Part shown: piece by piece, positions 6,035-13,728 of the stretch
Numbering within the stretch: the first letter of the stretch is position 1
Layout of the letters: each line of letters opens with the position of its first letter
DNA from: Spirochaetaceae bacterium
GTDB taxonomy: Bacteria > Spirochaetota > Spirochaetia > Treponematales > Breznakiellaceae
Direction: 5' to 3'
Assembly: GCA_031268255.1 (NCBI GenBank)
Contig: JAIRXO010000277.1
Coordinates: 1-17,404, forward strand
Length of the DNA: 17,404 bases
Translations under genes and position numbers: made by a program
The notes under the pieces: generated by a model
What the model was told of the DNA's origin: nothing
The model's database searches: none
What the model saw: only the letters and a program-made list of their open reading frames with translations

Positions 6035-7273
6035 CTAAATAACCAGGCCATAGTCCTGAATCAGTTCCTGGAGACTGACCGGAGAGGACGACGCCTTTCT
6101 CATTTTATCCAGAAGCAGCATGATGCCTCCGTATCCGTACTGGGATTCGTCTTCGATCTGGTCAACCACATGGGCCGCGCCGTGGAGATAGGCACATTCA
6201 AAACCTATGGCCAGCACTCCGGGATCGGATTCCCGCATGACAGGCGCCGTATGTTTTGTGTGTTCCGTCACCCTCACGGCGCTGTTTTGGTCAAGCCAGT
6301 TGAACGCGCCGTTCTCCATTGCGGGACAGGCCTCGGCGCAGACCTCCGTCACCGGAAAACCGTTTTGAACAAGCAGTTTTGCCAGTGAAAAAGGCCTTGT
6401 CGTAGCCGAATCATCGATCACGATTCTGCGTCCCCCAACGGCGTTACGGGTTTCTCCAAGCGCGGCGGCAAGGCGGCCACGCCAGGGGGCAAAATCAAAG
6501 CCCGGTCTTTTATTGAGTCTTTGGGCAATGCGGCGGTAATTATCTTCAATCTCTTCAGGATCATAGCTTATGGGAGTAAAAAGCCAGTCAACGCCGAGGC
6601 GCGCTTTCATTTCTTCGGCGGCCCTTTTTGCCTGGGAACCTGTAACCAGGTTAAGCCTGCCGGAAGAAAGTTTTTGGTATTCGGCAAAGGTCCGGCACTG
6701 GCCTATATGGCGGGTCCCGAACCCCAACTCTTCGAGAAAGGGATAAAGCTCGCAGCCAGAATCAGGCGGGACATGACAGCCCAGAATATTTACCACAGGC
6801 AGGTGTTCTTTTGACGGTTCAAGAAAACCGTAGATGCTGCGCTGTATATTTACCGCCGGCGGAAGCTTTCCGTCTGACGACAGGGGGTTCATGTGCCCTA
6901 TGCCGAATTGTACGTCAGGATGGTTTTCTTCCAGTTTTGAGAGAATTACCCGGTGATCGGTTCCCAAAAGATCGTCAAGGCAGCTAACCACGATCAGGAG
7001 GGCCTTGGGTTTTTCGATGGCGGCAAAGAGCGCGTCTACCGATTCGACTATGAGCGACTCGTAGCCGCCTGACACAATGTCAGCCTCATCCAGGTAGAGA
7101 TAGAAAAGACGGTCCTTATAGCCGTGTTGTTTCGCGCTTATGGCTCCATGACGGCCGCAGGCGGAGGGGCATACAAAGAGCTGGCAGCTTTCCGGTACCA
7201 GCATACCTACACGGACAATGCCCCATCCTCCGTGGGCAGGAGAAGAATAGGCAACGCAGCTTTCAGTTCCCAT
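6035..7273 (-). CDS. Nitrogenase component 1-like subunit A (NifD/NifK/BchN superfamily)
   Basis: 412-aa putative partner of subunit B. The start is ATG 7273 (MGTESCVAYS), overlapping the end of the NifH-like gene by 11 bp; the longer frame to 7309 lies inside that gene. Possible cluster cysteines are Cys6, Cys30, Cys35 and Cys39 (SCQLFVCPSACGRHGAIS) and Cys98 in VVSCLDDLLGTD, which matches the TCPxxLIGDD position. DEADIVSGGYE matches the DIVFGG segment. The usual FeMo-cofactor Cys region instead reads TPISYDPEEIEDNY, without Cys. The end, with DESQYGYGGIMLLLDKM, resembles the superfamily C-terminus. Family membership is inferred from these landmarks and from the flanking NifH-like and B genes. 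Function would be reduction of an unknown substrate with electrons from the NifH-like protein. Confidence 0.82.
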   Translation of the reverse strand: MGTESCVAYSSPAHGGWGIVRVGMLVPESCQLFVCPSACGRHGAISAKQHGYKDRLFYLYLDEADIVSGGYESLIVESVDALFAAIEKPKALLIVVSCLDDLLGTDHRVILSKLEENHPDVQFGIGHMNPLSSDGKLPPAVNIQRSIYGFLEPSKEHLPVVNILGCHVPPDSGCELYPFLEELGFGTRHIGQCRTFAEYQKLSSGRLNLVTGSQAKRAAEEMKARLGVDWLFTPISYDPEEIEDNYRRIAQRLNKRPGFDFAPWRGRLAAALGETRNAVGGRRIVIDDSATTRPFSLAKLLVQNGFPVTEVCAEACPAMENGAFNWLDQNSAVRVTEHTKHTAPVMRESDPGVLAIGFECAYLHGAAHVVDQIEDESQYGYGGIMLLLDKMRKASSSPVSLQELIQDYGLVI

Positions 7274-8030
7274 TGGTTTCACCGCAGACCTCCAGCATTT
7301 TCCCGGCAAGCCGGCGGTAATGAGCGGCCATTTCGCTTTCGGGAAAGGCCTCTATGACGGTTTTGCCGATGGCCTCCGCTTTTTGGACGGTTTCGCTGCG
7401 GGGCAGCACCTCGGTAACGGGGGTTTTTATTTCCGCCGCGAATTCCTCAACACGCTCGCGTTCTTCGGGAATATCACGGCTGTTTAAAATCAACCCGGAG
7501 AGTTCCGCATAACCCCGCACCTTAAAATTTTCAACCGCCATGGCAATATTGGCAGCAGCGTACAGGGACATTTTTTCCCCTGAACTTACGATGAAAACAT
7601 GTTTCGCGTAACCGTCACGGATAGGCATGGCGAAGCCACCGCATACAACATCTCCCAGGACATCGTAGAGGATGACATCAGGCTTGTATTCCTCAAAGGC
7701 GCCAAGGTCCTCAAGTTTTTCAAAGGCAGTGATAATGCCCCTGCCGGCGCATCCTATTCCGGGGCTGGGTCCTCCGGCCTCCACGCACAGAATGCCCTTG
7801 TAGCCCTTTGTGACGATCTGTTCCAGCTTTACGCCGCCCGGGCAGGTACGGAGGGCTTCCAGCACGGTAAGGGGCTTGTTGACGCCGCTTAATCCGCTTG
7901 TGGAATCCGCCTTGGGATCACAGCCGATCTGCATGACCCTAAGGCCCCTGTCGGCGAAAGCGGCGGCGATATTGGCGGCGGTAGTAGATTTCCCTATGCC
8001 TCCCTTCCCGTAGATGGCAATTCTGAGCAT
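7263..8030 (-). CDS. NifH-like ATP-dependent iron protein (nitrogenase reductase superfamily)
   Basis: 255-aa homodimer-type iron protein that uses ATP to pass low-potential electrons to a component-1 partner. It keeps every key element: Walker A GKGGIGKST (8-16), switch I DPKADST (38-44), and the bridging [4Fe-4S] ligands Cys94 in GIGCAGRGI and Cys130 in DVVCGGFAMP, with Arg97 at the site that is ADP-ribosylated in classical NifH. It is shorter than NifH (about 290) and similar in length to BchL/CfbC-like members. First gene of the operon; ATG 8030 has AAGGGGA 4 nt upstream on the minus strand. Absence of nifB, nifE/N and nifI nearby, and the divergent A and B subunits, argue against dinitrogen fixation. 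BchL, CfbC and MarH are alternative relatives, but the partner genes here match none clearly. Confidence 0.93.
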   Translation of the reverse strand: MLRIAIYGKGGIGKSTTAANIAAAFADRGLRVMQIGCDPKADSTSGLSGVNKPLTVLEALRTCPGGVKLEQIVTKGYKGILCVEAGGPSPGIGCAGRGIITAFEKLEDLGAFEEYKPDVILYDVLGDVVCGGFAMPIRDGYAKHVFIVSSGEKMSLYAAANIAMAVENFKVRGYAELSGLILNSRDIPEERERVEEFAAEIKTPVTEVLPRSETVQKAEAIGKTVIEAFPESEMAAHYRRLAGKMLEVCGETNGN

Positions 8031-8053
8031 ATATTCCCCTTGGAGTTATAAAG

Positions 8054-8082
8054 AGCTAACAATAAGTTACTGCAAGCTAACA
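8054..8082. repeat. Pair of 8-bp direct repeats, possible operator
   Basis: agctaaca occurs at 8054-8061 and 8075-8082, 21 bp apart (two helical turns). One copy overlaps the candidate -10 of the leftward promoter and the other lies just after its start site. The half-sites taac and gtta also form a small inverted repeat at 8057-8069. The position fits a repressor site. Confidence 0.4.
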
Positions 8083-8102
8083 CAGGCTTGCTATGTTGTC
8101 AA
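8074..8102 (-). promoter_or_regulatory. Candidate promoter of the nitrogenase-like operon
   Basis: On the minus strand a consensus -35 TTGACA (8102-8097) is followed, after 17 bp, by TAGCTT (8079-8074), a weak -10. It would start transcription near 8067 and give a leader of about 37 nt. The weak -10 is overlapped by a repeat and suggests an activated or repressed promoter. Confidence 0.5.
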
Positions 8103-8136
8103 TAGACTTAAACTCTAATGATGAAATCGCGCTCAA

Positions 8137-8165
8137 TTGCCAATCGAAATAAAGTGCTATATACT
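8137..8165 (+). promoter_or_regulatory. Promoter of the alpha-2-macroglobulin-pbpC operon
   Basis: TTGCCA (8137-8142), a 17-bp spacer and TATACT (8160-8165) match the sigma70 consensus well. Transcription would begin near 8172. That gives a leader of about 32 nt to ATG 8204 but only about 11 nt to ATG 8183, which supports the later start. Confidence 0.65.
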
Positions 8166-8194
8166 TTCCCTGAAAGGGCCGTATGCGACCCGGT

Positions 8195-8199
8195 GGAGG
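8195..8199 (+). promoter_or_regulatory. Ribosome binding site for ATG 8204
   Basis: GGAGG ends 4 nt before ATG 8204. An AAAGG before ATG 8183 is a weaker alternative lying at the predicted transcript start. Confidence 0.55.
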
Positions 8200-8203
8200 T
8201 GGT

Positions 8204-11200
8204 ATGAAAGCAAAGACGATGTCCATTCCGGTGGTCTTATGTTTTGTGTCCGTATGTCTTTCCTGCGCGGCGGCTCTCAGGGCCCCCGATCCGAAAGAAG
8301 TCGCGGCCCTCACCGGCGGCAGGATAGACCGGAACAGCCCCATAGAAATACGCTTTACCGAAAAACAGGATACTACGGCGCCTTTTTCCCGCGATGCCTT
8401 CCGCCTGGTTCCCCGTGCCGGGGGTTCCCTTTCCTGGAAGGATGAATATACCCTGGTCTTTACTCCCCAGCGGGCGCTCAGGGCGAATACCCGGTACCGG
8501 GCCGAACTAAGGATAGGTACGCCTTTCGGTTTTACCTTTGAAACCCAGATGCCCCTTCTGGAAGTCAGCTTTAACCCGGTCAGGATAGACGGGGACGGGA
8601 ATGTCTTTATAAGCGGGGCCGTAAAGGCCGAAGAAGGGGCGTCCCTTTCCCGGGTGGAAGATGTTATCAGGGCCTCCGAACTGGGAGAAGCGGCCTGGAC
8701 CCATGAGGGGGATACCCACTCTTTTAGTTTTGGCGGCCAGGGCCGTCTTGACGCGGAGCGTACCGTGGCGGTCTCGTGGAACGGCCGTTCCCTCGGTTCA
8801 AAAGAAAAGGGTTTTGCCACGTTCAGAATCCCCAGGTCGGGGAGCTTTGAGGTCATGGATATAAGAGAGAGCGGGCCGGGGGTTCTCGAAGTTTCGTTTT
8901 CGTCTCCCCTTAAAAAGGACCAGGACCTCAGGGGCTTTGTGTCCCTTTCGGGCAGCTCGTCACTGCGTTACGCGATAGACGGCAATATAGCGCGGATTTT
9001 CGGCGGCGGTGAGATACCCCCCGGAACAGAGCTTTCCATCCAGGACCTCCAGGACGCGAACGGAACTTACCTTGCCGAGCCGGTGCAGTACAGGACCGGG
9101 GAAAATTGGGAACTGCCGGAACTGCGTTTTACGGGGAGCGGCACCGTGCTGCCTTCCAGCCAGGGTTCGACCATGGCGGTGGAAACCAAAAACCTTTCCG
9201 GGCTTTTGGTCGAGGCCTTTCAGATTTACGGCGACAACATGGTACAGTTCCTTCAGGTGAACAGCCTCGACGGGAAGCGCGAACTTGACCGGGTAGGGGA
9301 GCCGGTCTGGGTCAAGGCATTTGATTTTGAATGGAAGGAAGGCGACAGGAACCGCTGGGTGCGCCGGGGTCTTGATCTTTCCAGCCTTGCCGGCAGTTTT
9401 CCCGACGGAATGTTCCATATACGGATAAGTTTCCGCCGCCGTCATGTTCAGTATGTCTGCAGTTCAGGACATGCCGATTTTTCCGGCCTCACCTTTCCCC
9501 CGGATACCTTTCCCGCCTTCTCAAGCGCCGAGGGCGAAAAGAGTTACTGGGACGGCTACGAAAACCGTAACAGCAGCAGCTATGATTATTCCCGTTACCG
9601 GAATGACCCCTGTCATCCCGCCTTTTACGAGCCCTACTATGACCACGATATTACCCGGGGGCGGAATGTGCTGGTTTCGGATCTCGGCCTTCTTGCCAAG
9701 AAAGGCCTTGAAGGACAGTATCTTGTGGCCGCCAGCGATTTAAGGACGGCGCGGCCTGTCCCGGGAGCGGCTGTAGAACTGGTCAACTACCAGGGCCGGG
9801 TTTTAAGCGCCGCCGCGACGGGCCCGGATGGAACCGCTGTTCTTTCCGGCCCCGGAACAGCCGCCTTCATCCAGGGGAAGAGCGGCAGCAGCAGGGCCTA
9901 TCTTAAAATCAACGATTCCCTTGCCCTGGCGGTAAGCCACTTTGACGTATCAGGCGACAGGCCCTCAAGCGGCGTCAAGGGACTCATCTACGGCGAGCGG
10001 GGAGTGTGGCGTCCCGGTGATCCCATCTACCTCACCTTCCTCCTCTCCGACCCGGCTTCTTCCCTGCCGGAAACCCATCCGGTATCCTTTGAACTTGAGG
10101 ACCCCAGGGGAAGGATCACCGAGCAGATGACCTATACCTCGTCGGTTGACGGTTTTTACCCCATTGCCGTGTCCACTTCCCCGGACTCTCCTACAGGCGA
10201 CTGGACAGCCAGGGTGCGGGTCGGGGGCAGCGTATTCAACAAGAACCTAAAAATCGAAACCGTTATGCCAAACAGGCTCAGGATGAACCTTGACATTTCA
10301 GGCTCTCTGCGGGCGGCCCCCACCCGTACATCCCTCAGCGCGGCCTGGCTTTACGGCGCTCCGGCTCCCGGCCTTAAATCGGATATTTCGGTTACTTTTG
10401 CCGACAGGGAAACGAGCTTTCCTTCTTTTACCGATTACAATTTCCGCGATCCTTCCCGGACGGTGAGCCCGGAGCGGGTTTCTGTTTTTTCGGGAAACCT
10501 CGATGCCGAGGGCAGGGCCGGTTTTACCATGAACCTCAATCCGGGCCAGGCCGTACCGGGCAAGCTCTGGGCCCGTTTTCTTACCAGGGTGTTTGAGCCT
10601 TCGGGGGTTTTTTCCTCAGAGCAGACCGCCGTGGAATTTTCTCCCTACAGCCGCTATGTGGGGATTAAGCTCCCCAGGGGCGACGCGAGCCGTAATATGC
10701 TCCTTACCGACCAGGACCATACTGCCGATCTTGTGGTCCTTGACTCAGACGGCGGACCCGTTTCCGGCGTTGAGCTTGACTGCGCCATATACAAACTTTC
10801 CTGGCGCTGGTGGTGGGAGCAAGGCGGCGGCGAAGGGGCGGAATTTTCCCGCGCCCTGTCCCGCACGCCTATTGCCAGGGGAACGGCGATCTCGTCTCCT
10901 GACGGCAGGGCGGTGTGGAATTTCCGGGTCAACTACCCTGACTGGGGCCGCTACATGGTTATTGCCAGGGACACCCGGGGCGGGCACAGCGCCGCGAGCA
11001 TAGTCTACATAGACTGGCCCGGCTGGGCCGGAAGAGCCCAGGAAGGCGGCCAGGGAGCGGCGGCCATGCTCATACTTACGCCGGAAAAACAATCCTACAC
11101 TTCAGGCGAAAAGATTAGCGTCAGTTTCCCCTCCAACAGGGAGGCTTCTGCCATGGTTACGGTGGAAAAAGGCGGCGAGGTACTGAAGAACGAATGGATA

Positions 11201-13717
11201 AACTGTTCCGATACTGTTACGCGCTATGAATTTACCGCCGATCCTTCCATGACGCCTAACATCTACATTCATGTAACCCTTTTGCAGCGGCATCTCCAGA
11301 CAGGGAACGACCTCCCCTTACGGCTCTACGGTGTCGTGCCGGTAACTGTAGACGATCCTTCTACGCGCCTCAGGCCCCGCATCGCCTCGGTTTCAAACTG
11401 GGAGCCTGAATCAACGGTCTCCTTTACGGTCAGCGAGGAAAGCGGGAGGCCCATGGCCTACACCGCCGTGGTCGTGGACGAGGGGCTGCTTGGCCTTACC
11501 CGGTTCAACCTTCCCAATCCCCGGACGGGGTTTTACGCCAGGGAGGCTTCTTTCCTCAAATCCTGGGATCTCTATTCCCAGATCATGGGCGCTTACTCAG
11601 GCCGTCTCGAAACCCTTCTTGCCATAGGAGGGGGCGACGATTTTTTTGACGACACGGTAAAAGAGACCGAACGTTTTAAGCCTGTGGTCAGGTACTTTGG
11701 CCCCTTTGAACTTGCCGCGGGCGCTTCGAGGACCGAGGAATTTACCCTGCCTCCCTATGTGGGGGCGTTGCGCATAATGGTCCTTGCCGCTTCTTCCTCA
11801 GGGGAAAACCGCCTGAGTCAGGCCGCCCGCCCTGCCCTGACAGGCAGCCCCGCCGTCCGAAGGGCCTATGGAACCGCCGAAAAAAGCGTTACGGTCTCTA
11901 CCGATCTCATGGTCTACGGAACCGTGCCCCGAACCCTCTCGCCGGGCGATGAGGCTGTCATACCGGTAAGCGTGTATCTCTACAAAGACGGAAACAGGCA
12001 GGTTACGCTTACGTTTAACGCCGAGGGCGGAGCCGATCTTGTCCGCGGCCAGAGCGCCACACGGCAGTTAAGTTTTGACAAGAGCGGGGAAACTATTGTT
12101 GAATTCAGGGTGCGGGCAGGGGAACTGGGCGGCAAGGCGAAATTCAGCGTCAGCGCCGCCTCTGCCGGACTGAGGACGGCAAACCATCAGGTAGAACTGG
12201 ATGTCAGGTCCACCGCCGTGCCGGTTTCCCGGGCGGCCATGAGTCTCATCGGGGGCGGGGAAAGCTGGACCGGAAACTTCAGCCTCCCCGGACGCATAGG
12301 GACCAATACGGCGGTTCTGGAACTTTCCCGGCTTCCGCCCCTTAATCTGGAAAAGCGCCTCGGCTTCCTTGTCGCCTATCCCCACGGCTGTGTGGAGCAG
12401 ACCACCAGCGCGGTATTCCCCCAGCTTTACCTTGACCGGGTCATGAAACTTGACGATGCCAAAACCGGCGAAGTCAGAACCAATGTGGCCGCCGGCATAG
12501 AGAGGCTCGGTTCCTTCCAGACCCCGTCGGGGGCATTTTCCTACTGGCCGGGCCAGAGCGAAGCCCACGAGTGGGGCACCAATTACGCCGGGCATTTCCT
12601 CATCGAGGCCCGCAGGGCCGGTTATGCGGTTCCCCAGGCGCTGCTGGATAAATGGGCGGCCTATCAAAAAGGCCGCGCCGCTTCCTGGTCAAGCCGTGAC
12701 GGTTCTTCCAGGGACCAGGCGTACCGGCTCTATACCCTGGCCCTGGCCGGCCAGGCGGAACTCGGCGCCATGAACCGGCTCAGGGAGGAGCCGAATCTCG
12801 AAAACGCCTCGGCCTGGCGTCTTGCCGCGGCCTACTGGTATTCAGGCCAGAGGGACACGGCCCGTTCCCTGGTACGGCTTCTTTCCCTGGCCGTTCCCAA
12901 ATACCGGGAACTGTCAGGCAGCTTCGGGACGGAACTCAGGGACAAGGCCATGATACTCGAGACCCTGACCCTTTTGGGCGACAATGCCAGGGGCAGGACC
13001 CTTCTTGGGGAAATCTCGGCGGCTCTTTCGTCGGAGTCCTGGCTCTCCACCCAGGAAACCGCCTATGCCCTCATCGCGGCGGTTCCCTATATCGCCGGAG
13101 AAGCGGAGAACGAAACCATCACGGTGGAATACGGCATGGGGAGCCGCCTCGAAACGGCGAGTTTCAGTTCCCCGGTAAGCCAGTATCCCCTCCGCGTTCC
13201 CCTGGGAACCGAATCGGCCTTTCAGGTGAGGAACCGTTCGGATACGCCGGTCTATGCCCGCATCATCGCGCAGGGCCTTCCCGAGGAGGGCAGCGAACCG
13301 GCCCTGTCCCAGGGACTCTCTCTTCAGGTTGAATACACGGGTTCCGACGGGAGGACCGTGGACCCCGGCGCCCTGGCCGTGGGTGACGACATGATGGTCA
13401 GGGTAACGGCGCGCAACATAAGCGCCCAGGACATTAACGAGATAGCCCTGGTTCATTTCCTTCCCGCTTCCTGGGAAATAGTCAATACCCGCCTTACCGA
13501 AGATGGAAGCCGGGAGCGTTCCCCCTATAAATATCAGGACATACGGGATGACCGGGTGATGAGCTATTTTGATTTACGGCGCGGCGCGTCCATAACGGTG
13601 AGTTTCCGGGTGAACCGGGCCTATGGGGGAACGTATTTCAGGCCCGCCATACACGCCTACGCGATGTATGATGAAGCTCTGAGGGCCGTGATTCCGGGAA
13701 TCCGGAGCGGCCGCTAA
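8204..13717 (+). CDS. Bacterial alpha-2-macroglobulin, thioester-containing (YfhM-type)
   Basis: 1837-aa periplasmic, probably lipid-anchored protease trap. When a foreign protease cuts its bait region the molecule collapses and a reactive thioester couples to the attacker. The N-terminus is a signal peptide ending in CLSC (Cys at about 21), a permissive lipobox. The macroglobulin-domain signature GVWRPGD lies near 599-606. A segment ending RNVLVSDLGLLAKKG follows a Tyr-rich stretch at about 450-485. The thioester Cys1396-Val-Glu-Gln1399 (YPHGCVEQ) is intact and is followed by the alpha-helical thioester domain. The C-terminus holds the receptor-like beta domains. It is longer than E. coli YfhM (about 1650). 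The start 8204 is chosen on the ribosome site and promoter spacing; 8183 is possible. It forms an operon with pbpC, 11 bp downstream. Confidence 0.93.
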   Translation: MKAKTMSIPVVLCFVSVCLSCAAALRAPDPKEVAALTGGRIDRNSPIEIRFTEKQDTTAPFSRDAFRLVPRAGGSLSWKDEYTLVFTPQRALRANTRYRAELRIGTPFGFTFETQMPLLEVSFNPVRIDGDGNVFISGAVKAEEGASLSRVEDVIRASELGEAAWTHEGDTHSFSFGGQGRLDAERTVAVSWNGRSLGSKEKGFATFRIPRSGSFEVMDIRESGPGVLEVSFSSPLKKDQDLRGFVSLSGSSSLRYAIDGNIARIFGGGEIPPGTELSIQDLQDANGTYLAEPVQYRTGENWELPELRFTGSGTVLPSSQGSTMAVETKNLSGLLVEAFQIYGDNMVQFLQVNSLDGKRELDRVGEPVWVKAFDFEWKEGDRNRWVRRGLDLSSLAGSFPDGMFHIRISFRRRHVQYVCSSGHADFSGLTFPPDTFPAFSSAEGEKSYWDGYENRNSSSYDYSRYRNDPCHPAFYEPYYDHDITRGRNVLVSDLGLLAKKGLEGQYLVAASDLRTARPVPGAAVELVNYQGRVLSAAATGPDGTAVLSGPGTAAFIQGKSGSSRAYLKINDSLALAVSHFDVSGDRPSSGVKGLIYGERGVWRPGDPIYLTFLLSDPASSLPETHPVSFELEDPRGRITEQMTYTSSVDGFYPIAVSTSPDSPTGDWTARVRVGGSVFNKNLKIETVMPNRLRMNLDISGSLRAAPTRTSLSAAWLYGAPAPGLKSDISVTFADRETSFPSFTDYNFRDPSRTVSPERVSVFSGNLDAEGRAGFTMNLNPGQAVPGKLWARFLTRVFEPSGVFSSEQTAVEFSPYSRYVGIKLPRGDASRNMLLTDQDHTADLVVLDSDGGPVSGVELDCAIYKLSWRWWWEQGGGEGAEFSRALSRTPIARGTAISSPDGRAVWNFRVNYPDWGRYMVIARDTRGGHSAASIVYIDWPGWAGRAQEGGQGAAAMLILTPEKQSYTSGEKISVSFPSNREASAMVTVEKGGEVLKNEWINCSDTVTRYEFTADPSMTPNIYIHVTLLQRHLQTGNDLPLRLYGVVPVTVDDPSTRLRPRIASVSNWEPESTVSFTVSEESGRPMAYTAVVVDEGLLGLTRFNLPNPRTGFYAREASFLKSWDLYSQIMGAYSGRLETLLAIGGGDDFFDDTVKETERFKPVVRYFGPFELAAGASRTEEFTLPPYVGALRIMVLAASSSGENRLSQAARPALTGSPAVRRAYGTAEKSVTVSTDLMVYGTVPRTLSPGDEAVIPVSVYLYKDGNRQVTLTFNAEGGADLVRGQSATRQLSFDKSGETIVEFRVRAGELGGKAKFSVSAASAGLRTANHQVELDVRSTAVPVSRAAMSLIGGGESWTGNFSLPGRIGTNTAVLELSRLPPLNLEKRLGFLVAYPHGCVEQTTSAVFPQLYLDRVMKLDDAKTGEVRTNVAAGIERLGSFQTPSGAFSYWPGQSEAHEWGTNYAGHFLIEARRAGYAVPQALLDKWAAYQKGRAASWSSRDGSSRDQAYRLYTLALAGQAELGAMNRLREEPNLENASAWRLAAAYWYSGQRDTARSLVRLLSLAVPKYRELSGSFGTELRDKAMILETLTLLGDNARGRTLLGEISAALSSESWLSTQETAYALIAAVPYIAGEAENETITVEYGMGSRLETASFSSPVSQYPLRVPLGTESAFQVRNRSDTPVYARIIAQGLPEEGSEPALSQGLSLQVEYTGSDGRTVDPGALAVGDDMMVRVTARNISAQDINEIALVHFLPASWEIVNTRLTEDGSRERSPYKYQDIRDDRVMSYFDLRRGASITVSFRVNRAYGGTYFRPAIHAYAMYDEALRAVIPGIRSGR

Positions 13718-13728
13718 AGTTTTTCGCC

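Noticed and set aside
6035..7309. Longer form of subunit A starting at 7309 (MPGKCWRS)
   Set aside because: It lies deep inside the NifH-like gene; ATG 7273 is the natural coupled start and leaves a superfamily-like N-terminus.
4838..8030. True nitrogenase (nifHDK)
   Set aside because: No FeMo-cofactor Cys position visible in subunit A, the third P-cluster Cys is missing in B, subunits are short, and nifB/E/N/I genes are absent nearby.
12068..12667. 199-aa minus-strand frame, and similar frames inside the macroglobulin and pbpC genes
   Set aside because: Shadows of GC-rich coding sequence on the opposite strand; no start signals or family resemblance.
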